The notes under the pieces were generated by a model that was given only the letters and a program-made list of their open reading frames with translations, made no database searches and was not told the origin of the DNA. A stretch of 64,000 nt of DNA from Nematopogon swammerdamellus. Lineage: Eukaryota; Arthropoda; Insecta; Lepidoptera; Adelidae. The first letter of the stretch is position 1; the number at the start of each line of letters is the position of its first letter. Shown here in pieces: positions 1 through 11,029 of the stretch. The stretch is taken from NCBI GenBank assembly GCA_946902875.1, contig OX336350.1:21318048-21382047 (forward strand), read 5' to 3'. The translations under genes were made by a program, and so were the position numbers.

Positions 1-1538
1 ATAATTTCAACGAATCTTACGCTTTTTCGATCAGGCTACGGATCTGACGCGAGTTTAACATTTTTTACCCATCTAAAAAAGTGCCAAGCTCCGCTAAAGA
101 AGTTTTCACTTCAAAAAAAAATACCGTCACCGTCACCGTTAACTTGTTCGAATACGAACTACTGTTATTATCCGGCAGCACGCCGCGCCGGATATGTTTT
201 ATTCATTTTATTGCAATAAATGCAAATTAAAAATCATGTTTTCATTACGCCAAAGAATTTAATTACTTCTAACGCGCGTACATAAGTACACTCATCCACT
301 TTTTTTTTCCAAACGCCGTATTTGGCTGGTCTAAGCGCCTTCAGTCAGACTCCTGTACATATACTCGTGTTATCTCAGGGACTCGCAACCAAAACTTGGT
401 AATGTCAGCTTCGAGCAACGAAGTTGGAATGTTCACGCCAATGTTTACGAACGTTCATTAGACAATTAAACTTCTTTGCTTTTTGTTTGTTTCATTTACA
501 TAGCGTGCGTGTGACTATTATTTTGAAAACTGAATTGGTTACAATTTTAGGGTGGTTACTGGTTGGGTTAGGTTTAATTTTAGATGAGCGTTTCTATGTA
601 CATACTTACTTGTCACACTTGAAGACACGAAAAAGGGTGTGTGTACTTATGTACGCGCGTTTGTAGTTAAACAATTAAGGAGGTCCCCATATAATAAACG
701 TGTTTTTTCAAAGTTTTTTTTTTGTGGTGTGGAAACCTCCGTGCGCGTGTCTGACTCGCACTTGGCCGGGGGGTTTTTTTTTTGGGCTTACGCTTCACAG
801 TGTCGGAGATAATATTGTGTTATGCAATGACTGTACAATGTGAAACAAAGCGGTTACAACTAGAATATCAGTATAAGATGCGTCCTAGCCTGGACGATTT
901 TCGTATATTTTCTTTAATGTCTTAAACTGTGCATTTAAAATTATAAAAAAAAACATTTGTATTTCTTATAACGAACCCTTTCGTCTGCCAAAAAATTACT
1001 TTCTAATTTGCTCCCAAAATCTAATTCCATCATTTACTCTTATTACGTCCGTGATTGCGTCGTCAAACTCTATATGTACCAAATTTCAACGTTTTTTCAA
1101 ATTTCAAAGTAGATTAAGCTGTGATAGACGGACAGACAGACAGACACGAGATTGATCCTAAGAAACCATAAGAAACTACCTGAACTTAGTGAAATTGAGA
1201 AGATTACCAAGACGCGATAGAGACAAACTTTTAATGACCGCTTAAATGATGAAGTCTGTCTAAAAATTTTATGTTTCATGAACTTGTAATATTTCTGTAA
1301 GTTAAGATTGCAGTGACCGAAGCTAAATTGTTTTGCAGGCGTGAAAGCTGCCCGAATGCTCAATGAATTTACGATTTTCCTTAAAATAGACCAAATTTTC
1401 AATTTAAATTAAGATGAAATGAAAAACCGCGCAACCGCGGCTCCTGTTTGATTACAGAGTAAGAAGCTCTTTAAGACTTTTTAACGTATTTTTTGCGTTT
1501 CTTAATTTAGTATGCAGGTTTAAAACATTCGCCAGAGC
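1..1538. other. Unassigned AT-rich DNA
   Basis: I see no coding region. Positions 700-780 hold an inverted fragment of the dispersed repeat that carries the phrase ACTCGCACTTGGCC (full copy at 40977-41290). A short GACA-type simple repeat lies near 1125-1145. The remainder is not assigned. Confidence 0.5.
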
Positions 1539-1546
1539 GTTGTATC

Positions 1547-1981
1547 TAGGCTTGCCAGATCTCATGTTAGCCTTCCCGGGACATATCTACAACCTGCATT
1601 CCGTCAGAAATAAGGTGGAGGAATGTAAGAAAATTTTTTGTGTTAGAATTTTTACGGCGAACTTTTTCTGTTTTTTTTTATCGCGAACAACTTTAGTAAG
1701 CAACACTACACTGAAATGAAAGTAGAATCGTTCTTTACATTAATTATTCATATTTCTTGTGAATGTCTAATTTGAGTAATTTATCAGCATCTGGACATCT
1801 GGACTTTTGTTCTCGCTTTTGTTAGCCGGTTCTTGCGCGACATCAAGTCGTATGTACAAACATATTTTTCTTCCCGGGACAAATTGCACTCTCCGGGACA
1901 AAATGATCCTTCGCCCGGGACACGGGACATTGGAGCCTAGCACGGGACAATCCCGGAAATCCCGGGCACCTGACAACCCTA
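1547..1981. mobile_element. Short TIR element with 8-bp target duplication, hAT-like
   Basis: The left end reads TAGGCTTGCCAG and the right end, reverse-complemented, reads TAGGGTTGTCAG, so the ends form an imperfect terminal inverted repeat. The 8-mer GTTGTATC lies immediately outside both ends (1539-1546 and 1982-1989). An 8-bp duplication with TAGGG termini fits the hAT superfamily terminal pattern. The interior is non-coding and rich in CCCGGGACA motifs. A relative lies at 17733-18114. Confidence 0.7.
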
Positions 1982-1989
1982 GTTGTATC

Positions 1990-2704
1990 GTTGTATTCAC
2001 CGACTGCGGAACGACGACGCCCGCCGGGTGGTTGTACAGGACGAATTTCCGACCAACACGAACGAATGAAATGGCGATTAGGGAATAAATAATGAATGAG
2101 TTCTAAGTACGGTGTAGTACTCGTTGAGATATTTATAATTTTAAGATTGCAGAGTCGGCGGAAGATTTTGGGATTTTCTTAAAGATTTCTTGCGATTAAT
2201 TCTCGGATTAATTTTAACTTTTTGAGAGCTTCAAGCTTTCCTGAGTGTTCTTTGAGCAAGGACAGAAAGAAGTGGACGGACGACGGTGGGGAAAGGGGCC
2301 GCGCGCCGCTCGCCGACCGGCCGATAAGGGTTTCTTTAAGGGCTCTAAGGGCCCATTACACGGTCAACCGACTGAGGGTTCGCGATAAGCACCGCTTCCT
2401 GTACACCGTGACCCATAGACCTTACTTACCCGAAAAGATAAAATATTCTGAAAGGGATGTTAATCTCATTGTTGCCTAGCAGCAGCACCCGTACCACAGA
2501 TGAGAGAAAGAAAGGCTAGGGTGTCGTCAACATTCATACCAATTTAGAGCAATGCCAAACGTACGGCCGGCGCATGCCGACATCTACGGCCAATGAGAGC
2601 GAGTAAGATGTCGGAATCTTTCTTTAGCCTTATTGTGCCAGCTTTGGCCAATTATAGATTGGTGATTTCCCATCTAGCTATATATATTATTATACAGTGT
2701 GTAT
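1990..2704. other. Unassigned stretch
   Basis: There is no recognisable gene. The GC-rich patch at 2275-2420 has an open frame but matches no family I recognise. The rest is ordinary intergenic sequence. Confidence 0.4.
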
Positions 2705-3152
2705 CAGGATAGGTTTGAGAAACTTCGGGAATAGAAAGTACTCATTATTAGAAGAAAAAAATCCTTATCACTCAAATCGAAATTCCGTTGTTTTTTTGGT
2801 CATACAAAAGTTGGAAATTGTAATGAAAACTCGATGGACAGTGAGACTGGAGAGTGCAGTGAACTAATTCAGTTCTCTTTTTCTTTTGAGGTCATTGAAC
2901 TTTCAGTGTTTGGAGTTTACCTACAAGCAGTTCAATTGTACTAGTTATGTATGCAACCTACCCATTTTTATTCATGAGTTTGTATTTTTTTTTTATTTAA
3001 TAAAGACGGACGTTAACCATCCACCAAATCTTGAAGAATAGATTTTCACCAAAAAGTACTGTAAAATGACCGAATCTGGGAAAAAGTTTCAGAGCTTTTC
3101 GTCTTCAAATATGGGCCCCTTTCGAACCCTGAAGTTTCGAAAACCTATCCTG
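2705..3152. mobile_element. Short TIR element, mariner/IS630-like ends
   Basis: The left end CAGGATAGGTTT and the reverse-complemented right end CAGGATAGGTTT match, with further similarity about 30 bp inward. TAT lies outside both ends. At about 450 bp with no coding capacity it fits a non-autonomous DNA element. Assignment to a TA-targeting family is inferred. Confidence 0.55.
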
Positions 3153-3289
3153 TATATAGCTATCGAGGCGGAGACGAGCGAACCGAGGCGAGCCGCCTGC
3201 GCATCGCGCTGTCGTTCGACTCCTGGAACTCCTGGTACTTACTCCTTCCTTTACTGTCTTGCGGACGGACGACGATGGACGTCACGCCA

Positions 3290-3425
3290 CGCACGATCGT
3301 TCCGATGAATGTAGTGTTTCCTATTATTGAGTAGACATAAGGCTAGTTTTAAGAATACCTGTGTTATTTTATGTTATGCTGTGTGTCCTACTTGTAGTAA
3401 ACCAAATAAATAAATAAAAAAAAAA
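3290..3425 (+). repeat. Possible retroelement 3' tail
   Basis: The stretch ends in a TAAATAAATAAA run followed by an A-tract at about 3405-3427, the usual form of a truncated non-LTR element tail. No coding portion is recognised. Confidence 0.3.
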
Positions 3426-3427
3426 AT

Positions 3428-3894
3428 TATAAGGCTGATCTCCGACCCGTATCATTTCTTGACCTGACTATCGGCCTCTATCGGTGCAGAATAAATTGCC
3501 TACCGGTGCGCCCCTTGGACCGCCCCGCCCCGCCCCGCCCCGCGCCGCCTCATACGTCACATTTATTTCCTTGTGCGCGACCAAGACCGAGACCTAGACG
3601 TTCGCCGCGGATTTCGCTTATAAAACTCCGCAAATAGGTTACGAGTATGATAGCATACACACCAGTCATACATAAAAATAGATGTATGTATATATTTTTC
3701 TTTATTGAACACCAATTTATACAAATTAGGCACCATAGGAGAGCTTAATGCCGTGAGGCATTCTATTCTAACAAACCTTTGGGATGTGGGATAAGTATAT
3801 GCAGGCGAACAAGAATAGTTTGTGGCAATGTATTAAGGAGTAAGTAATATGATAAACTACAAACGAATACTACATAAATACTTTAATACGCATA
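3428..3894. other. Unassigned stretch with GC-rich patch
   Basis: A CCGCCCCGCCCC-type GC-rich run lies at 3520-3550, with a similar patch near 20480. No gene is visible. Confidence 0.4.
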
Positions 3895-3896
3895 TA

Positions 3897-4982
3897 CAGG
3901 GTGGCCCAGTTATAATAGTCCAAAAATTTTTTTTAGATGGAGGACATCATGTTGACTCATTTAAAAACAACATTAGTTCCGCGAAAATCAATAGTTTAGA
4001 AGTTATGATTTTTTTTTACTTTTTTTGAAATTTCTCTATTTTAGTCACATTAACCGCTCTAGTTGGATATCTATTCAACAAAATCGAATGAAAATTGGTA
4101 TGGAAGTAGAGGAGACATGTAGCTAGTACGTAATGAATAGTTTTAAGGTTGACTCCTAGACTCTACTGTTGCTATGGCCCTTTCAGTGAATTTTTGTTCA
4201 GTTTACATTAAAACTGATGAATTTTTGAAAAATCACTGTGAAAACCGGACTACCGGAGATTTGCTAATGCCCTTAAAAACTTCCTATACATATCACAATT
4301 CTCCAGACCAAAAATTGTAGTGGTGTAATAATTGTAACATATTCAAATGTGTACAAAGTCACTACAATAAAAAGTGACGAGTAACTTAATTAAAAAAAAA
4401 AAAAATTTAACATTACTAAACAGTTTTTTATGTGTAGACTAGCGCTGTTAGAGACAGGTTTGTGAATAATGTGAAATTGTAGTTGAACTAACGTTGCGAA
4501 AAAAAGGACTTTAAAAATTAAGGTAGTCGTCACTTTTTATTGCAGTGACTTTGTACAAATTATGTTAATTTTGAATATGTTACAATTGTAACACCACTAC
4601 AATTTTTGGTCTGGAGAGTTGTGATATGTATAGGTAGTTTTTAAGGGCATGGGCAAATCTCCGGTAGTACTTTTTTTTTCACAGTGATTTTTCAAAAATT
4701 CATCAGTTTTAATAGTAGTCTAGGAGTAAACCTTAAAACTATTTATTACGTACTAGCTACATGTCTCCTCTACTTCCATACCAATTTTCATTCGATTTTG
4801 TGGAATAGATATCCAACTAGAGCGGTTAATGTGACTAAAATAGAGAAATTTCAAAAAAAGTAAAAAAAAATCATAACTTCTAAACTATTGATTTTCGCGG
4901 AACTAATGTTGTTTTTAAATGAGTCAACATGATGTCCTCCATCTAAAAAAAATTTTTGGACTACTATAACTGGGCCATCCTG
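3897..4982. mobile_element. Fold-back DNA element, copy 1
   Basis: The ends read CAGGGTGGCCCAGTTATA and, inverted, CAGGATGGCCCAGTTATA. The inverted repeat continues inward for almost the whole length: arms about 3897-4395 and 4516-4982 around a loop of about 120 bp. TA precedes the left end; the right flank is degraded. The same element lies at 22254-23211 with an intact TA duplication. It has no coding capacity. The CAGGG ends with TA target suggest a mariner/Tc1-type origin. Confidence 0.85.
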
Positions 4983-4984
4983 TG

Positions 4985-6180
4985 TATGTATATAATAGAC
5001 TTACATATTATGTACATAAATCAGTGGTACTGTTGTTCAACACCATCAACTGGAAGAGAGAGAGAGAGAGAAAAGAGGGAAGTTAAGATAATGCAATATA
5101 AATGTATTTACTTCAGTAAGGATTAGAAAAAATATTTTGAATATATATTGGTGTGATAGTATAGAATTTATATAGTAAGTACATAATGATTTCAGATGAT
5201 AAGATTTGATGAAAAATGCCAACTTAAAACCTCTTGCAATAACAACTGCAAACACATTCCACGTCAAGCTGCAGAGCGTTGTCCCCGAATGTGACAAGAT
5301 GAATTGGGATTATCTTCTGAGATGAGAGCGAGCGAAGTTAGTTATCCGGTGGATTGTACTATAGTTGTTGCATGTCACGGAGGCACATGAGACTGTAAAG
5401 TGAGAATAGGAGTGATCAATGCCTTCTCTAAAGTTAAAATTCATTACATTTAGTATTATAATGTGAATTTGTAAAATGATTAAAATTTGTAAAAATTAAA
5501 TTCTTTTTTTTTTATTAATACGCGAGACACTTGGCGCCGTCAGCATTCTTTTTGTAATATTTTTTCTTGTAGCCATTTAATTGTCGTTTGCCCAAATATT
5601 TGTATATTTTATTAATTTTCTCGGAATTATTTCGGTAATTTCATAACATTGCGAGACCGTAGCGCCAACCTCCTCCTTCGAAATAAAGCTGAAGTTGAAT
5701 TTTCGTATTTTGTATTCGTCTGTGTGTCATCCTTACATACTTTCCGAAATCCAAGACAGTCAGTCAACTGCTGGACATACGCCTCTCCAATTTTCCTCCA
5801 GTCCTCCCGGCCTTCAGCGGTACGGAACCACTGCTTTCCGCCGACGTACTTGATGTCGTCGTCCCACCTGGCAGGTGGTCTAATCTAAGATGCTACGCCA
5901 AAAAGGCAAAGCTTTTATGTCTTCGCGAAATGCAGCGACTACATAGTCGCAAACTGTAAAGTTTGTAGCGACCTCGCGCACACCGAGCGCTCCTCTCGCT
6001 CGCGCCGTGCATGACCGGGCCGGAGTCCGCAATCAGTTCCGCACGGTATCGTCTCGCACTCGCACCTTGTCGCCATCGCATTAGCCCATCCGGCGACGCC
6101 TGACAGCTGGCCGGGTGCATGAACACACTCATGAACATCCACTTCTAATTTGCTCTCCACTACTATTGTTACGATAGGAC
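4985..6180. other. Unassigned AT-rich DNA with small retro-tail
   Basis: A GAGA simple repeat lies at 5056-5073. At about 5504-5552 a poly-T run is followed by ACGCGAGACACTTGGCGCC, which recurs at 53600-53643. Both read as minus-strand 3' ends of one 5'-truncated retroelement. Otherwise nothing is recognised. Confidence 0.4.
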
Positions 6181-6184
6181 GCCC

Positions 6185-6384
6185 GGCGAGTGTGTCCCGA
6201 ATCCTTTAACCTGGGTGTCTTCAAACGTCGTATCAACGGGCTAGACAGCCTAGCAACAGTCCGCAAATCTGCTGGCATGGCGCCTCACTGAGCGTGGTTC
6301 GCGAGGAGAGGGGTTTTTGGCTCTGTCGACTGTACCATTGGTCTCTCGAAACAGCCACCCATGTTAGTTTACATAAAAAAAAAG
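6185..6384 (+). pseudogene. LINE ORF2 C-terminus and 3' tail (family a)
   Basis: The reading frame ends with residues like FNLGVFKRRINGLDSLATV and a TGA at about 6288, followed by a short 3' UTR containing GCTCTGTCGACTGTACCA and an A-tract. The same C-terminus appears on the minus strand at 55772-56154 and 35972-36240, where the upstream motif RTARVWN is also present. That motif is common at the end of reverse-transcriptase proteins of insect non-LTR retrotransposons. The copy is strongly 5'-truncated and cannot be functional. Confidence 0.75.
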
Positions 6385-6408
6385 AAATTATGACTAAATT
6401 ATATGTAC

Positions 6409-6562
6409 AGTCTCGGGGCCTTCAAGAGAGGCGTGAATAGGCACCTGTCAGGCCGGCATGGCATTCGCAACTCCCGCGTACGACCGAATGTCCATGGGCT
6501 TTGTTAGACACCTTATGGGTGGCTCGGCGCAATATGTAGCGCTATCTATATAAAAAAAAAAA
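6409..6562 (+). repeat. LINE 3' end (family b)
   Basis: It begins near the codons for LGAFKRGVNRHLSG and ends in an A-tract after a short 3' UTR. Family b recurs at 17020-17140, 22108-22185, 36805-36958, 36960-37300 and 63191-63460. This copy lies 25 bp after the family a tail. Confidence 0.65.
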
Positions 6563-7212
6563 ATACAATTTAAATTTATTTTAAACCCTCAATTCTATTT
6601 ATTGCCTTGCGAGAGAGTTTCTGAATTAAATGAACCGTAATGAATGATATAATCTGATGTATTCGCGCAGCTGGCTTGCAAATTTGATTTGAACCTAGCG
6701 ACACTACATAACTACAGAACCGACTAATTCCATTGTCCGCTGGCAAGACAGTTCGGGAGTGCATCTTTTTTATTGATTTGTAAACATCTATTCCGGGACC
6801 CCGGGACACCGAGTATTTTTTGGGACTTGAGTGAATTGCAATTTGGTAACGGTACGAGTAAAAGTGGCGGTCGCGACGATAGAATGCATGATATGATAAA
6901 GTATGAGCAGTCCAGTCGCGAGCTTGGTTCGCTGCTGGCAGCATGGATTTACGATTGTGTTTTATCCAAGTTTTATAGTTATAGGTGAGATAGCGATCCC
7001 GCTCGTGGCGCCACCTACAACTCTTTTTAATACCGCGCCGTTTATATTTCGCAAGACGACTAAAAATACAATTTACCTAAGTACTCGCCTACTCGATCAT
7101 TTCGAGACAGGCCTGCAGAGGGACCGCTACACCGTCAAGCAGATTGAAAGTTTTTTTTTTTAAGAAGAAATACATTTTTCGTCATTAAAGGGTCGCGCGC
7201 GACGCGCCGCGC
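6563..7212. other. Unassigned stretch
   Basis: Open frames exist on both strands here but show no domain or codon signal I trust. GCCGCC-type triplets at 7195-7220 supply the target site for the next elements. Confidence 0.4.
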
Positions 7213-7220
7213 CGCCGCCG

Positions 7221-8377
7221 CACACTGTGGCCGGGTTCAGATCTGATGGAACTTAATTCAAAATTAATATAATTTCTATACTACTTTGCAACACTAATTT
7301 TGAATAGCCCATTATGTGAAGTATTACGAAATATAATAATTTTGTTGGTAGACAACACTGTTCTTCATACGGCAGTCCTAGAAAATGATACGTGAGCAGT
7401 AATATAACCAAATAAATTAATCTGTCTTTTTCAGCTGTCGCAGTCGAGAGTGGATATAAATTAACTGCAACATTAATCTTTAAAAGCAACTTATTACATT
7501 TGTCGCGACTCTTACTGGGATTCAATAAGCTAAAATATATATTTTGTATTAATTGAATATTGTGTAGTAAATCAGCGATTACTGTTATGCCAAACCAAAC
7601 TATTTATTTTACAATAATTTTAACTTTGCATTGAGTTTTAAAAATGTATCCCCATGTATCTCTTGTGAAATATATTTTTTTAACTTTCTTGTATATTGCT
7701 CTATAAGAATTAGTTTAACACCCGTGCACATATTTGCCCAGCTCATACATTATTTTTATTTTTCTACCAGGTGAGCCCATGATGAAGCGAATGAATAGTT
7801 TAATTTTACATTAAGTACCTGTACAGCCTACTTAGCTGTGATTAATTTTCCTTTTAATTTCGATATATATACTACTGCTGTGAATTTTTTCACATGTCTA
7901 CTAACAACCGTTTAGCTGGCAGGGGGTGGAGACACTTGACTGTAACAAAAATTTGCACTTAAAAGCTTAATTGCCGTTATTCTCAAACGGATCCCTAAAT
8001 CGAAAAATGCTTTTCACAAACCAGCAATATTTTCCAAAGACCTATCCAACGACATCCCACACGATGGGGTAGACGTGAAAAAAAAATTCATTCCCACTTT
8101 ACGTGTAGGGGAGGTACCATAAAAAAAAATTATTTAAAAAATTTTATTTTACCACTTTGTCGGCGTTATTAATATGCACACCCATACCAACTTACAACTT
8201 TCTAGTACTAAGGGTCTCTGAGCTAAACCGCGGACAGACAGACGGACAGACAGACGGACGGGCATGGCGAAACTATAAGGGTTCCTTGTTGACTACGGAA
8301 CCCTAAAAACACAAATGAAGTACAATTTGTTGCATGTGGAATTAAGTTCCGTCAGATCTGAATTTGGCCACAGTGTG
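7221..8377. mobile_element. TIR element 1 with 8-bp target duplication (hAT-like)
   Basis: The left end CACACTGTGGCC and the inverted right end CACACTGTGGCC match, and similarity continues for about 45 bp through a TCAGATCTGA block. The 8-mer CGCCGCCG flanks both sides (7213-7220 and 8378-8385). An 8-bp duplication fits hAT-type transposons. The interior is AT-rich, carries a GACGGACAGACA simple repeat at 8225-8262, and holds one possible degraded transposase piece at 7253-7525. Confidence 0.75.
7253..7525 (-). pseudogene. Possible degraded hAT transposase fragment
   Basis: Reading on the minus strand gives a short peptide containing YPLSTATAEKDR. This resembles the P-V-S-T-A-T-A-E-R segment of the hAT C-terminal dimerisation region, but the sequence after it does not follow the family. 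Its position inside an element with hAT-like target duplications supports the idea. Length, frame and missing flanking motifs make it weak. Confidence 0.3.
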
Positions 8378-9588
8378 CGCCGCCGCACTCTGGTTCGATA
8401 CCTACCAAACGTGGACATGCACACTTTTTTTCGAATTTCGAATTTTTTTTTGCGGAATCTTATATGTCGGCTAAATACAAGCTGCTTTTATTCTTTCGTG
8501 ATTTTCTATAAAGTTGACGGTTACGGAGATAATCGACCGAATCTGATTTCGTTGTATGGAGATAGACACTTTTTATTATATTTCTCGAAATGTTAAAATT
8601 TGTTAGAGTAGTGAGTTACATAAACGTATTCTACACATGAGCCACGACACGACTGTAAAAAAAACTCATCCCGCTACGTCCCGCTTTTCGTTTTATTTAC
8701 ATTGAAATTTTTTTTTCTTGCTTATTTTAAAAATAAAAATAAAACACCATAGTGTGCCTACGTTAAAAAACGAGTAATCCATTTGCAAGAGTCAATGCTT
8801 AACTTTAAAGTTTAATAAACAAAATAAGTAAATTTTGAGTCAAACTATAAAAATAAAGCATTCTGTAAACCCAATTTTTCGAGTAAAAAAGTGGTAATAA
8901 TGTGCATATTACTTGTATTTTGTATTCTATTGTAACAAAATCTACTAGAAATATTGAAACGTACAACATAATGTACTTTCCATGGATTTTTATAACGAAA
9001 CATTACCTACTACACGAAAACAGATCGTAAAAACTTTTAAAAATAATTAATTATCCAGAATCATTCGTTTATTTCGTATCTATCCTTAAAACTGCGGCAT
9101 GCTGAGTATGCCGATACACGAAATGAATACACAGACGCGTAATAATGTATGTAGTTACATCTATCCTCAAAACTGTGGCATGCCTGAGTATGTCGATACT
9201 CTATAAAATTCTGATATTACATTATATTTACTCATTACGTTTGTATCAAATTTCATAATTCATTATATCAAAAACAGCTACAGGTCCGGGGCCTTGACTT
9301 GAGGAATTATTGACGAAAATATACTGTACATTTATTTATTCTTATGTTGTCTTGCATTTAAGAGTATCGTCATTTGTCATTTGTATAGAAATTTATAAAT
9401 TCATCACTCAGTTGTAAAATTACACTTCTTGAGAAGAGCGAAGCGGCAACGTTGCATGAACGGTACAGTTAATCTATGATACAACTAGTTCGTTAATTAT
9501 ATTATGTAACTCGCTCGTTCATTTTTTGGGGAAGATCACATTAGTTATGAATTACAGTAGTCAATTAAATTATATTAATGAAAACGAG

Positions 9589-10090
9589 TACCGTGTGGGG
9601 CCGGTACTTAAAAAGAATAGCCCAACTGCATCTCTCCCCGTGCATGTCGTAAGAGGCGACTAAGGAATAACATACTGGACATGATACTGCGCTAAAGGGC
9701 GACAGGCTAGCCACTTCTCACCTTGGCGCAGTCCTTCCACCTAGTCATTCAGCATGTGGGTTCTTCGTGCCTTACTTGCTGCTTGATAGTTGTATTGTAT
9801 TGTATTGTATTGTATTGTATTGTATTGTATTGTATTGTATTGTATTGTATTGTATTGTATTGTATTGTATTGTATTGTTTATTGATCATTCATACGGCAG
9901 TTAGACTGCGCTCGAACTTGTCACAATTTGTTCTATCTTGTCCGTATACTGTTCTAAGCGTGGTGGTAGGTGTTGTGCTGTAATTTACCAGAGTCCTTAT
10001 AGCACAACACCGATTACTCTTCTTACCCTGATTGTCGGGATACAGCGTGTGTTATGTATGTGTGTATGTATGTATGTATGTATGTATGAG
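9589..10090 (+). mobile_element. SINE-like element (family B) inserted in left arm
   Basis: Comparison with the uninterrupted right arm shows that everything between GAAAACGAG and TTTCTTTC is extra here. It starts TACCGTGTGGGGCC, includes a (TATTG)n expansion at about 9789-9878, and ends in a TATG-type tetranucleotide run rather than poly-A. Related copies are at 54175-54502 and 21487-21655 on the minus strand. Only GAG is shared at the junctions, so the target duplication is short or eroded. Confidence 0.75.
9789..9878 (+). repeat. (TATTG)n microsatellite
   Basis: About 17-18 nearly perfect pentanucleotide units. A pentamer keeps shifting frame, so it produces a repetitive open frame that is not a gene. 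Confidence 0.95.
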
Positions 10091-10464
10091 TTTCTTTCTT
10101 TAGAATGCATGCAGTGTAGCAATCAGTTTCGCAGTTTATATAACTTACAACTGCTACTCACTGGGAGGGCTCGAGTATGAACATATACTCTTCGGGAAAG
10201 CTTGCTACTTCCTCCCCATCAGGATGAAGGGATTGATAAAGGGAAAGGATGTTGCAAAGAGAGCAATCATTGCAGGAATAAGGCGGCACCTGAGATAAAG
10301 GAAAAACGAATAGGTGAGATACCAAATTATACAAACTCAAAACAATCTAGCACATCAGGTTGTGAACTTAGATCAATAAATTTTACTTCTTGAATTTCTT
10401 TTTCCCCAAGTGGTGAGATCAAGAGGGATCGAACCTCTTCTGGCAGTACTTTCGAAGTGTTTGT

Positions 10465-11029
10465 TTTTGACTTTTTGACTTTTTGATTGACTTTGTGAAA
10501 CATGGATCAGGGACGACAAACGACGGAAATACGTCTCGGCGCTTTTTCGATAATCCCACATTAAGTTCAGACATTACAGGTATTCAAAAACTATCTACTA
10601 TTCTGATTAGTATTTCTAGTGGTCTGAATATACATATCGAAAAATTCCACGAATATGCCTTAGAAACTGCCAAGCTATTCGTAGCTTTGTATGGGTGGTA
10701 GGTATCGCATGCCACTTAGCGTTCACAAACTTCTCATTCATGGCAGCGAAATAATTAAACATTTGAAAGTTATTCCTATAGGAATAGGAATAGGACACCT
10801 ATCGGAAGAGGCATCTGAGGCCCGGAATAAGGATTTCCTAAACTATAGAGAATTTCATTCTCGAAAAATCAGTAGACGCGCATCAAATCACGATATCTTG
10901 AATAACTTATTGCTTTCATGTGATCCATACTTAACAACAATTGGTCCAAAAATGATGATTACAAACACTGCGAAAGTACTGCCAGAAGAGGTTCGATCTC
11001 TCTTGATCTCACCACTTGGGGAAAAATAA
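10465..11029 (+). pseudogene. Frameshifted transposase-like ORF, C-terminal part
   Basis: Two overlapping frames form one protein. The first (to the TAG at about 10701) contains GSGTTNDGNTSRRFF and ends ALETAKLFVALYGW. The second (from 10691) continues with SVHKLLIHG, LSEEASEARNKDF, RKISRRASNHDI and LLSCDPYL, then stops at 11029. I recognise this segment order from uncharacterised, high-copy transposase-like proteins of arthropod genomes; I cannot name the superfamily. No ATG start fits the upstream part. The last 18 or so codons lie inside the inverted-repeat arm, so the left arm carries an inverted second copy of the end of the gene. N-terminal and any catalytic portions are missing. Confidence 0.65.

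Noticed and set aside
5530..5552. TTGGCGCC word as a retroviral-type primer binding site
   Set aside because: At both sites it lies next to a poly-T run in the same order, which fits a minus-strand retro-tail; no long terminal repeat is visible.
9723..9983. Frame with repeated VLYCI residues
   Set aside because: It is the translation of a (TATTG)n microsatellite.
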